The position numbers were made by a program, and so were the translations under genes. From Gammaproteobacteria bacterium (GTDB lineage: Bacteria > Pseudomonadota > Gammaproteobacteria > Coxiellales > Coxiellaceae), in the NCBI GenBank assembly GCA_022600315.1, contig JAHZKQ010000197.1, forward strand, positions 1-8,159: a stretch of DNA of 8,159 bases, in the 5' to 3' direction. This document shows, one piece after another, positions 1-6,049 of the stretch. Position 1 is the stretch's first letter. Each line of letters starts with the position of its first letter. Below the pieces are notes generated by a model, which did not search any database, was not told the origin of the DNA, and was given only the letters and a program-made list of their open reading frames with translations.

Positions 1-575
1 GGTGTAAAATTAGAATTTTTGATGATGTTAATTTAACTTTGCAATACGCTGAATTAATTCAGCGAGCCGGGGCTTCGTTATTAACCGTACACGGTCGAAA
101 TCGAACTGCGAAGATGAATCAAGAACCGGCCGATTGGGAGCAAATTAAAGCGGTAAAAGCTGCATTAGATATCCCTGTGATTGCTAACGGTAATATTCAC
201 GAGTTTGCTGATATTGAGCGCTGCCTGGCGTACACACAAGCGGATGGGGTAATGTCGGCAGATGCGATTTTATCTAATCCATATTTCTTTGCAAATATAA
301 CCGACATTGATCATCGGCAAATGGCATTGGAATACCTTGAATTTGCAGTTCAGTATCAAGCAAATTTCCGTTATGTGTTGCCGCATATTTTACAGATTAT
401 GGCCCGTTATTTAGATGATAGGCTGCTGCATGCTTTACAGCAAGCAAGGGCAATTGCAGAATTGCAGTTTATTTTAACGCATTGTAAACTACCTCAAGTG
501 CAGTCGGCTGAAAAGCCAGTCGACAATTATAATTTATTTTTAAAAGGCAGTACCGATAAAAGAATGCCGCGTTAA
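1..575 (+). CDS. dus: tRNA-dihydrouridine synthase, DUS1-like (3' part, 5' end outside window)
   Basis: Flavoenzyme that reduces specific uridines in the tRNA D-loop to dihydrouridine using FMN and NAD(P)H. The reading frame is open from the first full codon at position 3, so the gene begins upstream; the TTG at 39 is an internal leucine. Visible are 190 residues: the conserved CKIR lysine strand at the edge, LLTVHGR, IPVIANGNI, then ERCL, GVMSA and NPYFF. The catalytic cysteine segment is upstream and not seen. ANGNI, ERCL, GVMSA and NP-FF are the forms I associate with eukaryotic DUS1, whereas DusA/B/C usually read NGD/NGG and GR...G-PW-F. The helical C-terminal part (YLEF..., RYVLPHILQIMARYL) also follows the DUS1 pattern. 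Family assignment is strong; the subfamily is inferred from memory of motifs. It converges on murB across the repeat region. Confidence 0.9.
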   Translation, partial: CKIRIFDDVNLTLQYAELIQRAGASLLTVHGRNRTAKMNQEPADWEQIKAVKAALDIPVIANGNIHEFADIERCLAYTQADGVMSADAILSNPYFFANITDIDHRQMALEYLEFAVQYQANFRYVLPHILQIMARYLDDRLLHALQQARAIAELQFILTHCKLPQVQSAEKPVDNYNLFLKGSTDKRMPR

Positions 576-625
576 TATTTAAATCTTTATTTCGGGCAAT
601 GGCTCGTCGAGCTTGGCTCTCCTGC

Positions 626-654
626 TGTCATCCCGGACTTGATCCGGGATGACA
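626..654. repeat. Palindrome with perfect 12-bp stem and CTTGA loop
   Basis: The arms TGTCATCCCGGA (626-637) and TCCGGGATGACA (643-654) are perfect reverse complements around the loop CTTGA. Similar palindromes are dispersed in many proteobacterial genomes and behave as REP-like elements. It lies between convergent dus and murB. A run of T does not follow it on either strand, so it is not a canonical intrinsic terminator, although a strong hairpin here could still protect or pause transcripts. Confidence 0.85.
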
Positions 655-828
655 TCTGGATACCGTGGTCAAGCCACGGTATGACAAAGCTAACTCCGTC
701 ATCTGGATACCGTGGTCAAGCCACGGTATGACAAAGCTAACTCCGTCATCTGGATACCGTGGTCAAGCCACGGTATGACAAAGCTAACTCCGTCATCTGG
801 ATGCCGTGGTCAAGCCACGGTATGACAA
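653..828. repeat. Tandem 47-bp hairpin repeat, 3.7 copies
   Basis: Units start at 653, 700, 747 and 794; the fourth is cut after 35 bp. Each unit contains an 8-bp-arm hairpin, TACCGTGG-TCAAG-CCACGGTA, at 661-681, 708-728, 755-775 and 802-822. The copies are identical except for one A-to-G change at 803 in the last, which turns an A-T pair into a G-T wobble. The loop TCAAG is the reverse complement of the CTTGA loop in the adjacent 626-654 palindrome, so these units are the same element family in opposite orientation with a different stem. Near-identity suggests recent tandem amplification. No protein-coding frame is apparent. Confidence 0.93.
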
Positions 829-839
829 TGCCTGGGTTT

Positions 840-1856
840 TTAGATAATATTAACTTCCGGTATTAACTTGATTGTAAAACGTTTAAAAATTTCGGCTTGT
901 ATTTCTAAAGCCAAGTCTTTTATTTGTTGCCCTGAGCCGTCACCATGATTCACTAAGACTACGGCATGGTTTTTATAGATGCCAACCTCACCATAACGTT
1001 TACCTTTATAGTCGCACTGCTCAATTAACCAGACAGCAGGAATTTTAATTTTATCTTCGGTGGGATAATGCGGAATTTCAGCGTGCGCATTAAGTAGTTT
1101 TTCAAATTGAGTCTTTGAGATAATCGGGTTTTTAAAGAAGCTGCCGGCATTGCCAATGGTGCTGGGATCGGGAAGCTTTTGTTGGCGGATTTTAATAATC
1201 GCATCGCTCACGTTTTTTATGCTAGGCTTTTTGATTTGCATCGCCGCTAGTGTTTCATTAATGGCGGCATAGTGGGTATTGAGCTTGGGTTTTTTATTTA
1301 ATTGTAAGGTGACATCAGTAATGATATAGCGATTTTTATGTTGTTTAAAATAACTATCGCGATAGCTGAATTGACAAGCCATTTTATCAAACTCGTTTAT
1401 TTTCCCGGTGATCAAATCAATTGCGGTTAAGCTTACAAAAATATCTGCCAGCTCAGCGCCATAGGCGCCAATGTTTTGAACAGGGGCGGCACCTATAGTG
1501 CCCGGAATTAAACTTAAGTTTTCAACTCCAGCATAATTGTGCTTAAGGCAATAATTTACAAATTCATGCCAGTTCACTCCAGCACCAACCTTTAAAAAAA
1601 TGTATTCGGAATTTTCATTCACTATATCAATCCCGGGAATTTCAATTTTTAGAATCAATCCTGGATAGTTCTCGGTGAATAAAATATTACTGCCGCCGCC
1701 TAAAACTAATTTTTCAAGGCCTTTAAATTCAGTTTGATTTAATATCGCAGACAGATCGGTGCTATTGCCAATCTGTGCTAAATAGCGGGCCTGACAATCC
1801 ACCCCAAAACTATTGTGGGCTTTTAAAGAGGCATCAAGTTTAATGGGCAGTGACAT
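840..1856 (-). CDS. murB: UDP-N-acetylenolpyruvoylglucosamine reductase (type I MurB)
   Basis: Cytoplasmic FAD enzyme that uses NADPH to reduce UDP-GlcNAc-enolpyruvate to UDP-MurNAc, the second committed step of peptidoglycan precursor synthesis. With the ATG at 1856 the protein has 338 residues, close to E. coli MurB (342). The FAD-binding part carries LGGGSNILF (52-60) and [17 protein letters not shown] (117-133). SYRDS (164-168) is the type I signature with its conserved Tyr165. [10 protein letters not shown] (235-244) holds the proton-donating Ser239, and the final PEV supplies Glu334. An upstream in-frame GTG at 1904 would add 16 residues, but the ATG at 1856 has a good Shine-Dalgarno (AGGAAG, 1862-1867) and the extension would run through the hemE promoter. 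It is transcribed alone, divergently from hemE; I found no convincing promoter for it. Confidence 0.96.
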   Translation of the reverse strand: MSLPIKLDASLKAHNSFGVDCQARYLAQIGNSTDLSAILNQTEFKGLEKLVLGGGSNILFTENYPGLILKIEIPGIDIVNENSEYIFLKVGAGVNWHEFVNYCLKHNYAGVENLSLIPGTIGAAPVQNIGAYGAELADIFVSLTAIDLITGKINEFDKMACQFSYRDSYFKQHKNRYIITDVTLQLNKKPKLNTHYAAINETLAAMQIKKPSIKNVSDAIIKIRQQKLPDPSTIGNAGSFFKNPIISKTQFEKLLNAHAEIPHYPTEDKIKIPAVWLIEQCDYKGKRYGEVGIYKNHAVVLVNHGDGSGQQIKDLALEIQAEIFKRFTIKLIPEVNII

Positions 1857-1861
1857 GTTTG

Positions 1862-1867
1862 CTTCCT
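1862..1867 (-). promoter_or_regulatory. Ribosome binding site deciding the murB start
   Basis: On the minus strand this reads AGGAAG, five bases before the ATG at 1856. It favours the 338-residue form over the longer GTG-initiated frame. Confidence 0.7.
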
Positions 1868-1885
1868 GGGTGGTTTTCAATGTAT

Positions 1886-1914
1886 TTGCCAGCGGCCAAT
1901 TCACATCTTACAAT
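1886..1914 (+). promoter_or_regulatory. Sigma-70 promoter of hemE
   Basis: TTGCCA (1886-1891) and TACAAT (1909-1914) are separated by exactly 17 bp. Transcription would start near 1921, giving a leader of about 20 nt that contains the AAGGG ribosome binding site (1929-1933), seven bases before the hemE ATG. The promoter lies within the 84-bp divergent gap with murB. Confidence 0.7.
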
Positions 1915-1940
1915 GGTGCCATTTCAGCAAGGGTTTTACC

Positions 1941-3017
1941 ATGACTAAACTTAAAAATGATTGTTTAATTCGTGCCTTATTACGTCAGCCAACGGCTCAA
2001 AGGCCGGTTTGGGTGATGCGCCAAGCAGGGCGTTATCTGCCAGAATACCGAGCCTTAAGGGCTAAGGTGCCAAATTTCATTGAGTTTTGCCAAGCTCCTG
2101 AGCTTGCCATGGAGGCAACATTGCAGCCACTACGGCGCTATGCTTTGGATGCGGCGATTATCTTTAGTGATATTTTAACAGTTCCGGTGGCGATGGGAAT
2201 GTCGTTGGAATTTGTGGCGGGCCAGGGCCCAGTATTTGCTGAGCCGATTCGCGGACCGCAAGATTTAAAACGTTTGCAGCCGATCACCGTGGAGCGAGAT
2301 TTAAGCTATGTAATGAGTGCGATTCGGCAAACCGTTACTGCGCTTGATGGCAGTGTGCCATTAATTGGTTTTGCGGGCAGCCCATGGACGGTAGCCTGTT
2401 ATATGGTGGAAGGCCAGGGCAGTAAACAATTTCCAGTGATTCGACAAATGCTTTATCAGCAACCAGAATTTTTGCAGCAATTATTAATGCGCATCACTGA
2501 GATTACGATTGATTATTTAAATGCTCAGATTGAAGCTGGTGCGCGAGCGATTATGTTGTTTGATACTTGGGGTGGTTTATTAACTCCGGATAATTATCGA
2601 GCTTTTTCATTACACTATTTGCGGCGTATTGCCGAAGCTTTAAAGCGCGATCATAATGGTGAAAAAATTCCTGTAGTATTTTTCACTAAAGGAGCAAGTC
2701 AATGGTTAGAATATATTGCCGATAGTGGTTGTGATGCAATGGGCTTGGATTGGACGATAAATATTGGTGATGCGCATCGTCGGGTCGGCGATAGAGTCGC
2801 CTTGCAAGGAAATTTAGACCCGCTATTACTATTTGCTAAGCCTGAGAAAATTCGAGCCACAGTTAAAAAATTATTAGCGGATTTTGGCGATAAGCCAGGA
2901 CATATAGTGAATTTAGGTCATGGTATTATACCAAATACACCGCCAGAAAACGTGGCAGTATTAGTTAATGCGGTGCATGAATTTAGTGAGGGTTTATTAA
3001 AATGCAAGCAGGATTAG
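1941..3017 (+). CDS. hemE: Uroporphyrinogen decarboxylase
   Basis: Cytoplasmic, cofactor-free enzyme that removes four acetate carboxyls from uroporphyrinogen III to give coproporphyrinogen III in heme synthesis. At 358 residues it matches the usual length (E. coli 354). The N-terminal signature [14 protein letters not shown] is at 24-37, IIFSDIL with the catalytic Asp77 at 73-79, GFAGSPWT at 143-150 with the conserved tyrosine at 154, FDTWGG at 207-212, GNLDP at 290-294, and NLGHGI with the conserved histidine at 324-329. The ATG at 1941 has AAGGG seven bases upstream. The last 16 bp overlap the next gene in another frame, so the two are probably translationally coupled and share the 1886-1914 promoter. 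No key residue is missing. Confidence 0.98.
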   Translation: MTKLKNDCLIRALLRQPTAQRPVWVMRQAGRYLPEYRALRAKVPNFIEFCQAPELAMEATLQPLRRYALDAAIIFSDILTVPVAMGMSLEFVAGQGPVFAEPIRGPQDLKRLQPITVERDLSYVMSAIRQTVTALDGSVPLIGFAGSPWTVACYMVEGQGSKQFPVIRQMLYQQPEFLQQLLMRITEITIDYLNAQIEAGARAIMLFDTWGGLLTPDNYRAFSLHYLRRIAEALKRDHNGEKIPVVFFTKGASQWLEYIADSGCDAMGLDWTINIGDAHRRVGDRVALQGNLDPLLLFAKPEKIRATVKKLLADFGDKPGHIVNLGHGIIPNTPPENVAVLVNAVHEFSEGLLKCKQD

Positions 3018-4156
3018 TGATTATTGGCACAGGGTTAGCCGGTTATATGCTAGCTCGTGAATGGCGTAAGCTTGATGCTGATACGCCATTAACAATAATC
3101 ACTGCAGATGATGGGGTATTTTATTCTAAACCAATGTTATCCAATGCCCTAACTAAAGCCCAAGCACCAGCCAAATTAATTATGAAGTCGATGCAAACCA
3201 TGGCAGATGAGTTGGATGCATCGATTAAAGTGCATTGTAAAGTTAAGGCAATTAATACTAAGCAAAATAGTTTATCAACCAGTGATGGCGATATTTATTA
3301 TAAAAAATTAGTTTTAGCTGTTGGCGCAGATAAATTAAATCTGCCGGTAACCGGCAGTGGGGTTGAGAATATTCGCTCCATTAATAATTTAACTGACTAC
3401 CGCGAGTTTCATGCTTGGCTAGCAGCAAAAAATCATATTGCGGTATTGGGGGCGGGCTTAGTCGGCTGTGAATTTGCCAATGATTTATTAACTGCAAAGC
3501 ATCAAGTCAGTATTATTTCACCGGACCCTTATCCACTGCCTAAACTGGTTCCGGAAAAAATTGGTCGAGTGGTAGAAACCGCTTTTGCTAAAGCAGGTAT
3601 AAATTGGTATTTATCACAGGCGGCGACAGCGGTGCATAGCGAAAAAAATCATACCAGCGTGCAGTTAGATAATGACAAGATGGTTAAAGTCGATGGTGTA
3701 TTAGCAGCCATTGGTTTAAGGGCGCATATTGCTTTGGCAAAAGCTGCTGGCATCAAAGTTGATCGTGGCATTGTGGTTGATCGTTATTTGCAAACCAATA
3801 TTAAAAATATTTATGCCTTGGGCGATTGTGCCGAGGTGAGTGGCCAAGTACAGCAATATGTTGCGCCTTTATTGCAAGCTGCACGTGCATTGGCGAAAAT
3901 ATTAAATGGCCATAGCGAGCAAGTACATTATCCTTGTATGCCAGTGGTTATTAAAACTCCGTTGTGCCCAGTTGTTGCCGTGCCACCGCCAATTAGTAGT
4001 GAAGGACAATGGCAATACCAGGGTGAAGGTTTAAATTGGCGTGCTGAATTCTATGATCAAACTCAACAGTTGCAAGGCTTCGCCTTATCCGGCAGTTGCG
4101 TGGCCGCGCGTATGGAGCTGGTAAAGAAGATTCCGCCAGTTTTTGCGGCGAATTAA
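3002..4156 (+). CDS. Rubredoxin-NAD+ reductase-like FAD/NAD(P) oxidoreductase
   Basis: Predicted soluble flavoprotein that passes electrons from NAD(P)H through FAD to a small acceptor, most likely a rubredoxin. The 384 residues equal the length of the Pseudomonas rubredoxin reductase, and the opening [20 protein letters not shown] and [15 protein letters not shown] closely follow that protein. The FAD-binding GTGLAG is at 9-14, the NAD(P)-binding GAGLVG at 150-155 followed by CEFANDL, and the second FAD motif YALGDCAE at 271-278. The C-terminal part, with [18 protein letters not shown] at 313-330, is typical of this group. The ATG at 3002 lies inside hemE, and GAGGG at 2988-2992 serves as ribosome binding site. 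No rubredoxin (two CPxCG motifs) or alkane hydroxylase gene is in the window, so the natural partner is unknown. Confidence 0.85.
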   Translation: MQAGLVIIGTGLAGYMLAREWRKLDADTPLTIITADDGVFYSKPMLSNALTKAQAPAKLIMKSMQTMADELDASIKVHCKVKAINTKQNSLSTSDGDIYYKKLVLAVGADKLNLPVTGSGVENIRSINNLTDYREFHAWLAAKNHIAVLGAGLVGCEFANDLLTAKHQVSIISPDPYPLPKLVPEKIGRVVETAFAKAGINWYLSQAATAVHSEKNHTSVQLDNDKMVKVDGVLAAIGLRAHIALAKAAGIKVDRGIVVDRYLQTNIKNIYALGDCAEVSGQVQQYVAPLLQAARALAKILNGHSEQVHYPCMPVVIKTPLCPVVAVPPPISSEGQWQYQGEGLNWRAEFYDQTQQLQGFALSGSCVAARMELVKKIPPVFAAN

Positions 4157-4207
4157 ATTATATCTCATTGATTTAAAACAATATTTAATGTGGCAAAAAG
4201 GTCAGTA

Positions 4208-4257
4208 ATGTACTATATTCACCGTGAGTACATAGCTTGAGTGCAGATGAGTACATA
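4208..4257. promoter_or_regulatory. Candidate operator: three ATGTACT/AGTACAT sites before the orphan gene
   Basis: ATGTACT at 4208-4214 and AGTACAT at 4227-4233 form a perfect 7-bp inverted repeat with a 12-bp spacer. AGTACAT recurs at 4250-4256, within a 10-bp direct repeat TGAGTACATA (4225-4234 and 4248-4257). A weak promoter, TGGCAA (4191-4196), 17 bp, TATATT (4214-4219), would place its -10 on the edge of the first site and its start inside the inverted repeat. That arrangement would fit repression, but the promoter is poor and the binding protein is unknown. Confidence 0.4.
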
Positions 4258-4273
4258 ATTTGGGGTTTGTAAG

Positions 4274-4933
4274 ATGAGTCAATCAGATAACAGTGCAGCA
4301 GTTAAAATAGATACCGTGTTTGATCACGTTACTGATTTTTATCATGATGCATTGTCTTTTTTAAAAAATAGTTTTAATTTAGTTGAAACTATTTTCCCCC
4401 TTGGCGATTGGACGTTTATCTTTCCAAATTTTTCAAGTCATGTAGTGATTGGTGATTTCTCCAATCCAATTAATTCCTCGGGAGTGGGTGATGTACCGTT
4501 ATTATTTGAACCAAAATTAACAAGTCAATGGGTGGCACAAGAAACAGATATCAGTGAATTAAGTGGTTTAATTAATTTTGATAATATTAATCAATTAATA
4601 CTTGGACGAGATCAAGAGCAGGCGCAATGGCCACAAAATCCTGCCGGCGAATCGGAGTCTAGTCATTATATCGATCATGCTTTATTTTTTGATTCGCTTG
4701 CCGTTGGTCATATTGAAGGTATGGAATCTTTATATAGTCCAAGCTCCTATTTATTGGCGGTTGATCTGAGCGTGCTAGATGATGTTGTTGATGGTAATGC
4801 GGCATTGGAATTAAATAATGTTGCTGTAGCACCTAACACAGAAATAACCGTCATTGGTAGTCAGCACAGTGTCAGTATTGCCGATGATTTAATGCTAGAT
4901 AGCAGTTATTTATCAAACCTTATTGCTTTGTAA
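4274..4933 (+). CDS. Unrecognised acidic, cysteine-free protein
   Basis: I do not recognise a family. The 219 residues include about 31 Asp/Glu but only three Lys and one Arg, so the predicted isoelectric point is very low. There is no cysteine, no signal peptide and no membrane segment. Three parts can be seen: an N-terminal stretch rich in aromatic residues (15-63, with TVFDHV, FYHDAL, GDWTFIFPNF), a polar middle (80-130) with QWPQNPAGESESS, and a C-terminal part (159-219) of short hydrophobic-acidic strands ending in DLMLDSSYLSNLIAL. Low pI, lack of cysteine and an acidic-hydrophobic tail recall type I secreted proteins, but no glycine-rich RTX repeat is present, so this is speculation. 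The ATG at 4274 has only GGGG eight bases upstream. Base use resembles the neighbours. It ends 4 bp from the convergent arginase-family gene. Confidence 0.75.
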   Translation: MSQSDNSAAVKIDTVFDHVTDFYHDALSFLKNSFNLVETIFPLGDWTFIFPNFSSHVVIGDFSNPINSSGVGDVPLLFEPKLTSQWVAQETDISELSGLINFDNINQLILGRDQEQAQWPQNPAGESESSHYIDHALFFDSLAVGHIEGMESLYSPSSYLLAVDLSVLDDVVDGNAALELNNVAVAPNTEITVIGSQHSVSIADDLMLDSSYLSNLIAL

Positions 4934-4937
4934 TTTA

Positions 4938-5810
4938 CTATGCCGGCTTGCCATATAGTGCATTAATCAATTGGGCGATAACCACTTCAGTTTTTTGTTC
5001 AACATCTAAGTGTGGATTAAACTCACAAATTTCTGCGCCAACAAATTTTTCATGTTGACCTAAAATTTCAAGCTCTGGTAATAAATTTTTAGTTTTAATG
5101 CCATTTTTCACTGGTGTGCCAACTGCAGGGACTTCGCTGGGTGCAATCACATCAAGGTCGAGCATGACGCCAAAGCGTGCAGTGTGTGCAGTAATGTGTC
5201 GAATAGCCATTTGCATGCATGCATGTAGGCCACGCTCTTGCACTTCTTCAATATAAAATACTCTCACGCCTAATTTTTCTAATAGCGCTGCTTCATCAGC
5301 TTCATAGCAGCGAATGCCCATCAAGACGACATTTTTAGGTTTTAATTTAATCTCTGGCATATGCACTGAAGTTAAAAGCTCATGACCAAAGCCCAGCAAG
5401 GCAGCCAGTGGCATGCCATGAATATTTGCCGAGGGTGTGGTATCAAAAGTATGGCTATCCATATGTGCGTCAAGCCACAGTAAACCTAAATCGCCGTGCT
5501 CGGTTAAGGCATTGGCGGCGCCAGCCCAAGTCCCAATCGAACAAGTATTGTCGCCACCTAAAGTTAAAAAAGCTTGTTGTTGCAAAGTTGCCGCATAACT
5601 TAACTTGGCAAGCTGATTAGAAAGTTTGGCAACAGTTTTAAGCGCATCTAAATAACGTTTAGTATCTTTGTCACTGAGGAGCTTTTGAAAATCTAGCTTA
5701 ATGGGCAGTTCTTTTAAGATACTAGAGTCGCGCAAGTGGGCTGGGCCATCGGCACAACCTGTATTTCCGGCTGCATTTCCGTAGGCATATGGAAAAACTT
5801 TAACTGTCAT
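4938..5810 (-). CDS. Arginase-family ureohydrolase with altered metal-site motif
   Basis: Probable arginase (arginine to ornithine and urea) or related Mn-dependent ureohydrolase; 290 residues is typical. The N-terminal glycine pattern and GPAHLR (22-27) fit the family. DAHMD (114-118) supplies three metal ligands, ANIHGMP (128-134) the conserved catalytic-site histidine 131, DLD (218-220) two more ligands, and EFNP the conserved Glu263. Two positions are unusual. The canonical GGDH reads GGDN at 85-88, so a metal-A histidine is asparagine. The usual DxDxxDP reads DLDVIAP, with Ala223 in place of Asp. Activity may therefore be reduced, or the substrate or metal may differ. The ATG at 5810 has AAGGAAG (5817-5823) six bases upstream. 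The gene follows tRNA-Glu by 20 bp and probably shares its transcript. Family membership is sure; the exact substrate is not. Confidence 0.9.
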   Translation of the reverse strand: MTVKVFPYAYGNAAGNTGCADGPAHLRDSSILKELPIKLDFQKLLSDKDTKRYLDALKTVAKLSNQLAKLSYAATLQQQAFLTLGGDNTCSIGTWAGAANALTEHGDLGLLWLDAHMDSHTFDTTPSANIHGMPLAALLGFGHELLTSVHMPEIKLKPKNVVLMGIRCYEADEAALLEKLGVRVFYIEEVQERGLHACMQMAIRHITAHTARFGVMLDLDVIAPSEVPAVGTPVKNGIKTKNLLPELEILGQHEKFVGAEICEFNPHLDVEQKTEVVIAQLINALYGKPA

Positions 5811-5830
5811 GAGATGCTTCCTTGTTTAGT

Positions 5831-5906
5831 TGGTGCTCCCTAGGGGACTCGAACCCCTGTTTTCGCCGTGAGAGGGCGACGTCCTGGGCCACTAGACGAA
5901 GGGAGC
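5831..5906 (-). tRNA. tRNA-Glu, anticodon CTC
   Basis: Read on the minus strand from 5906, the 76 nt fold as a cloverleaf: 7-bp acceptor stem (GCTCCCT with AGGGAGC), D-arm with CTAGTGGCCCAGG, anticodon stem TCGCC/GGCGA around loop CTCTCAC, a 4-nt variable loop and a T-arm with AGGGG-TTCGAGT-CCCCT. The anticodon CTC is at 5870-5872. The discriminator is A and the CCA end is encoded (5831-5833). The body closely resembles E. coli tRNA-Glu, which has anticodon TTC and discriminator G. This species would read GAG only, so a TTC isoacceptor must be elsewhere. It has its own promoter and lies immediately upstream of the arginase-family gene. Confidence 0.96.
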
Positions 5907-5927
5907 AAAGTTAATATCAAGCCTAGC

Positions 5928-5956
5928 ATTATAGCCTTCGTTAGTCAGAATGCGAA
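5928..5956 (-). promoter_or_regulatory. Sigma-70 promoter of tRNA-Glu and probably the arginase-family gene
   Basis: On the minus strand TTCGCA (5951-5956) and a perfect TATAAT (5928-5933) are 17 bp apart. The -10 ends 21 bp before the tRNA 5' end, leaving a leader of about 14 nt for RNase P to remove. No separate promoter fits in the 20 bp between tRNA and arginase. Confidence 0.75.
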
Positions 5957-6049
5957 CTGCTTGTGGTTTTAAGTTTTCCAGACTTGATTATCCATGTGGT
6001 TATGCGATCATGGCAATATTTCTTAAGCTAACCGGGCAGAGTTTACATT

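Larger units (their letters stand above)
576..839. other. Repeat-filled intergenic region between convergent dus and murB
   Basis: This 264-bp gap holds no credible gene. The first 50 bp are unremarkable apart from a small GAGC-TTG-GCTC hairpin at 609-619. The rest is the 626-654 palindrome and the 47-bp tandem array. The last ten bases run into the 3' end of murB. No U-tract terminator is evident, so the stacked hairpins are the only candidates for ending or stabilising the two converging transcripts. Confidence 0.8.

Noticed and set aside
653..828. CRISPR array
   Set aside because: The 47-bp units are directly contiguous, with no unique spacers between repeats, and each is a palindromic element.
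1857..1904. N-terminal extension of MurB from GTG 1904
   Set aside because: The added 16 residues do not resemble MurB, overlap the hemE promoter, and the inner ATG at 1856 has a better ribosome binding site.
5212..5225. GCAT tetranucleotide run (about 3.5 copies) in the arginase-family gene as a phase-variation switch
   Set aside because: Too few copies for efficient slippage, and the gene is in frame; probably chance within His-Ala-Cys-Met codons.
5408..5620. 70-codon open frame on the + strand inside the arginase-family gene
   Set aside because: It lies wholly antisense to a well-supported gene, has no ribosome binding site and its arginine-rich translation resembles nothing.
5831..5906. 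tRNA-Glu as integration site of a mobile element
   Set aside because: No integrase, no duplicated tRNA 3' end in the window, and flanking genes are ordinary chromosomal ones.
5992..6013. CCATG...CATGG inverted repeat upstream of pcnB as an operator
   Set aside because: Only 5-bp arms with a 12-bp gap; expected by chance in a region this size.
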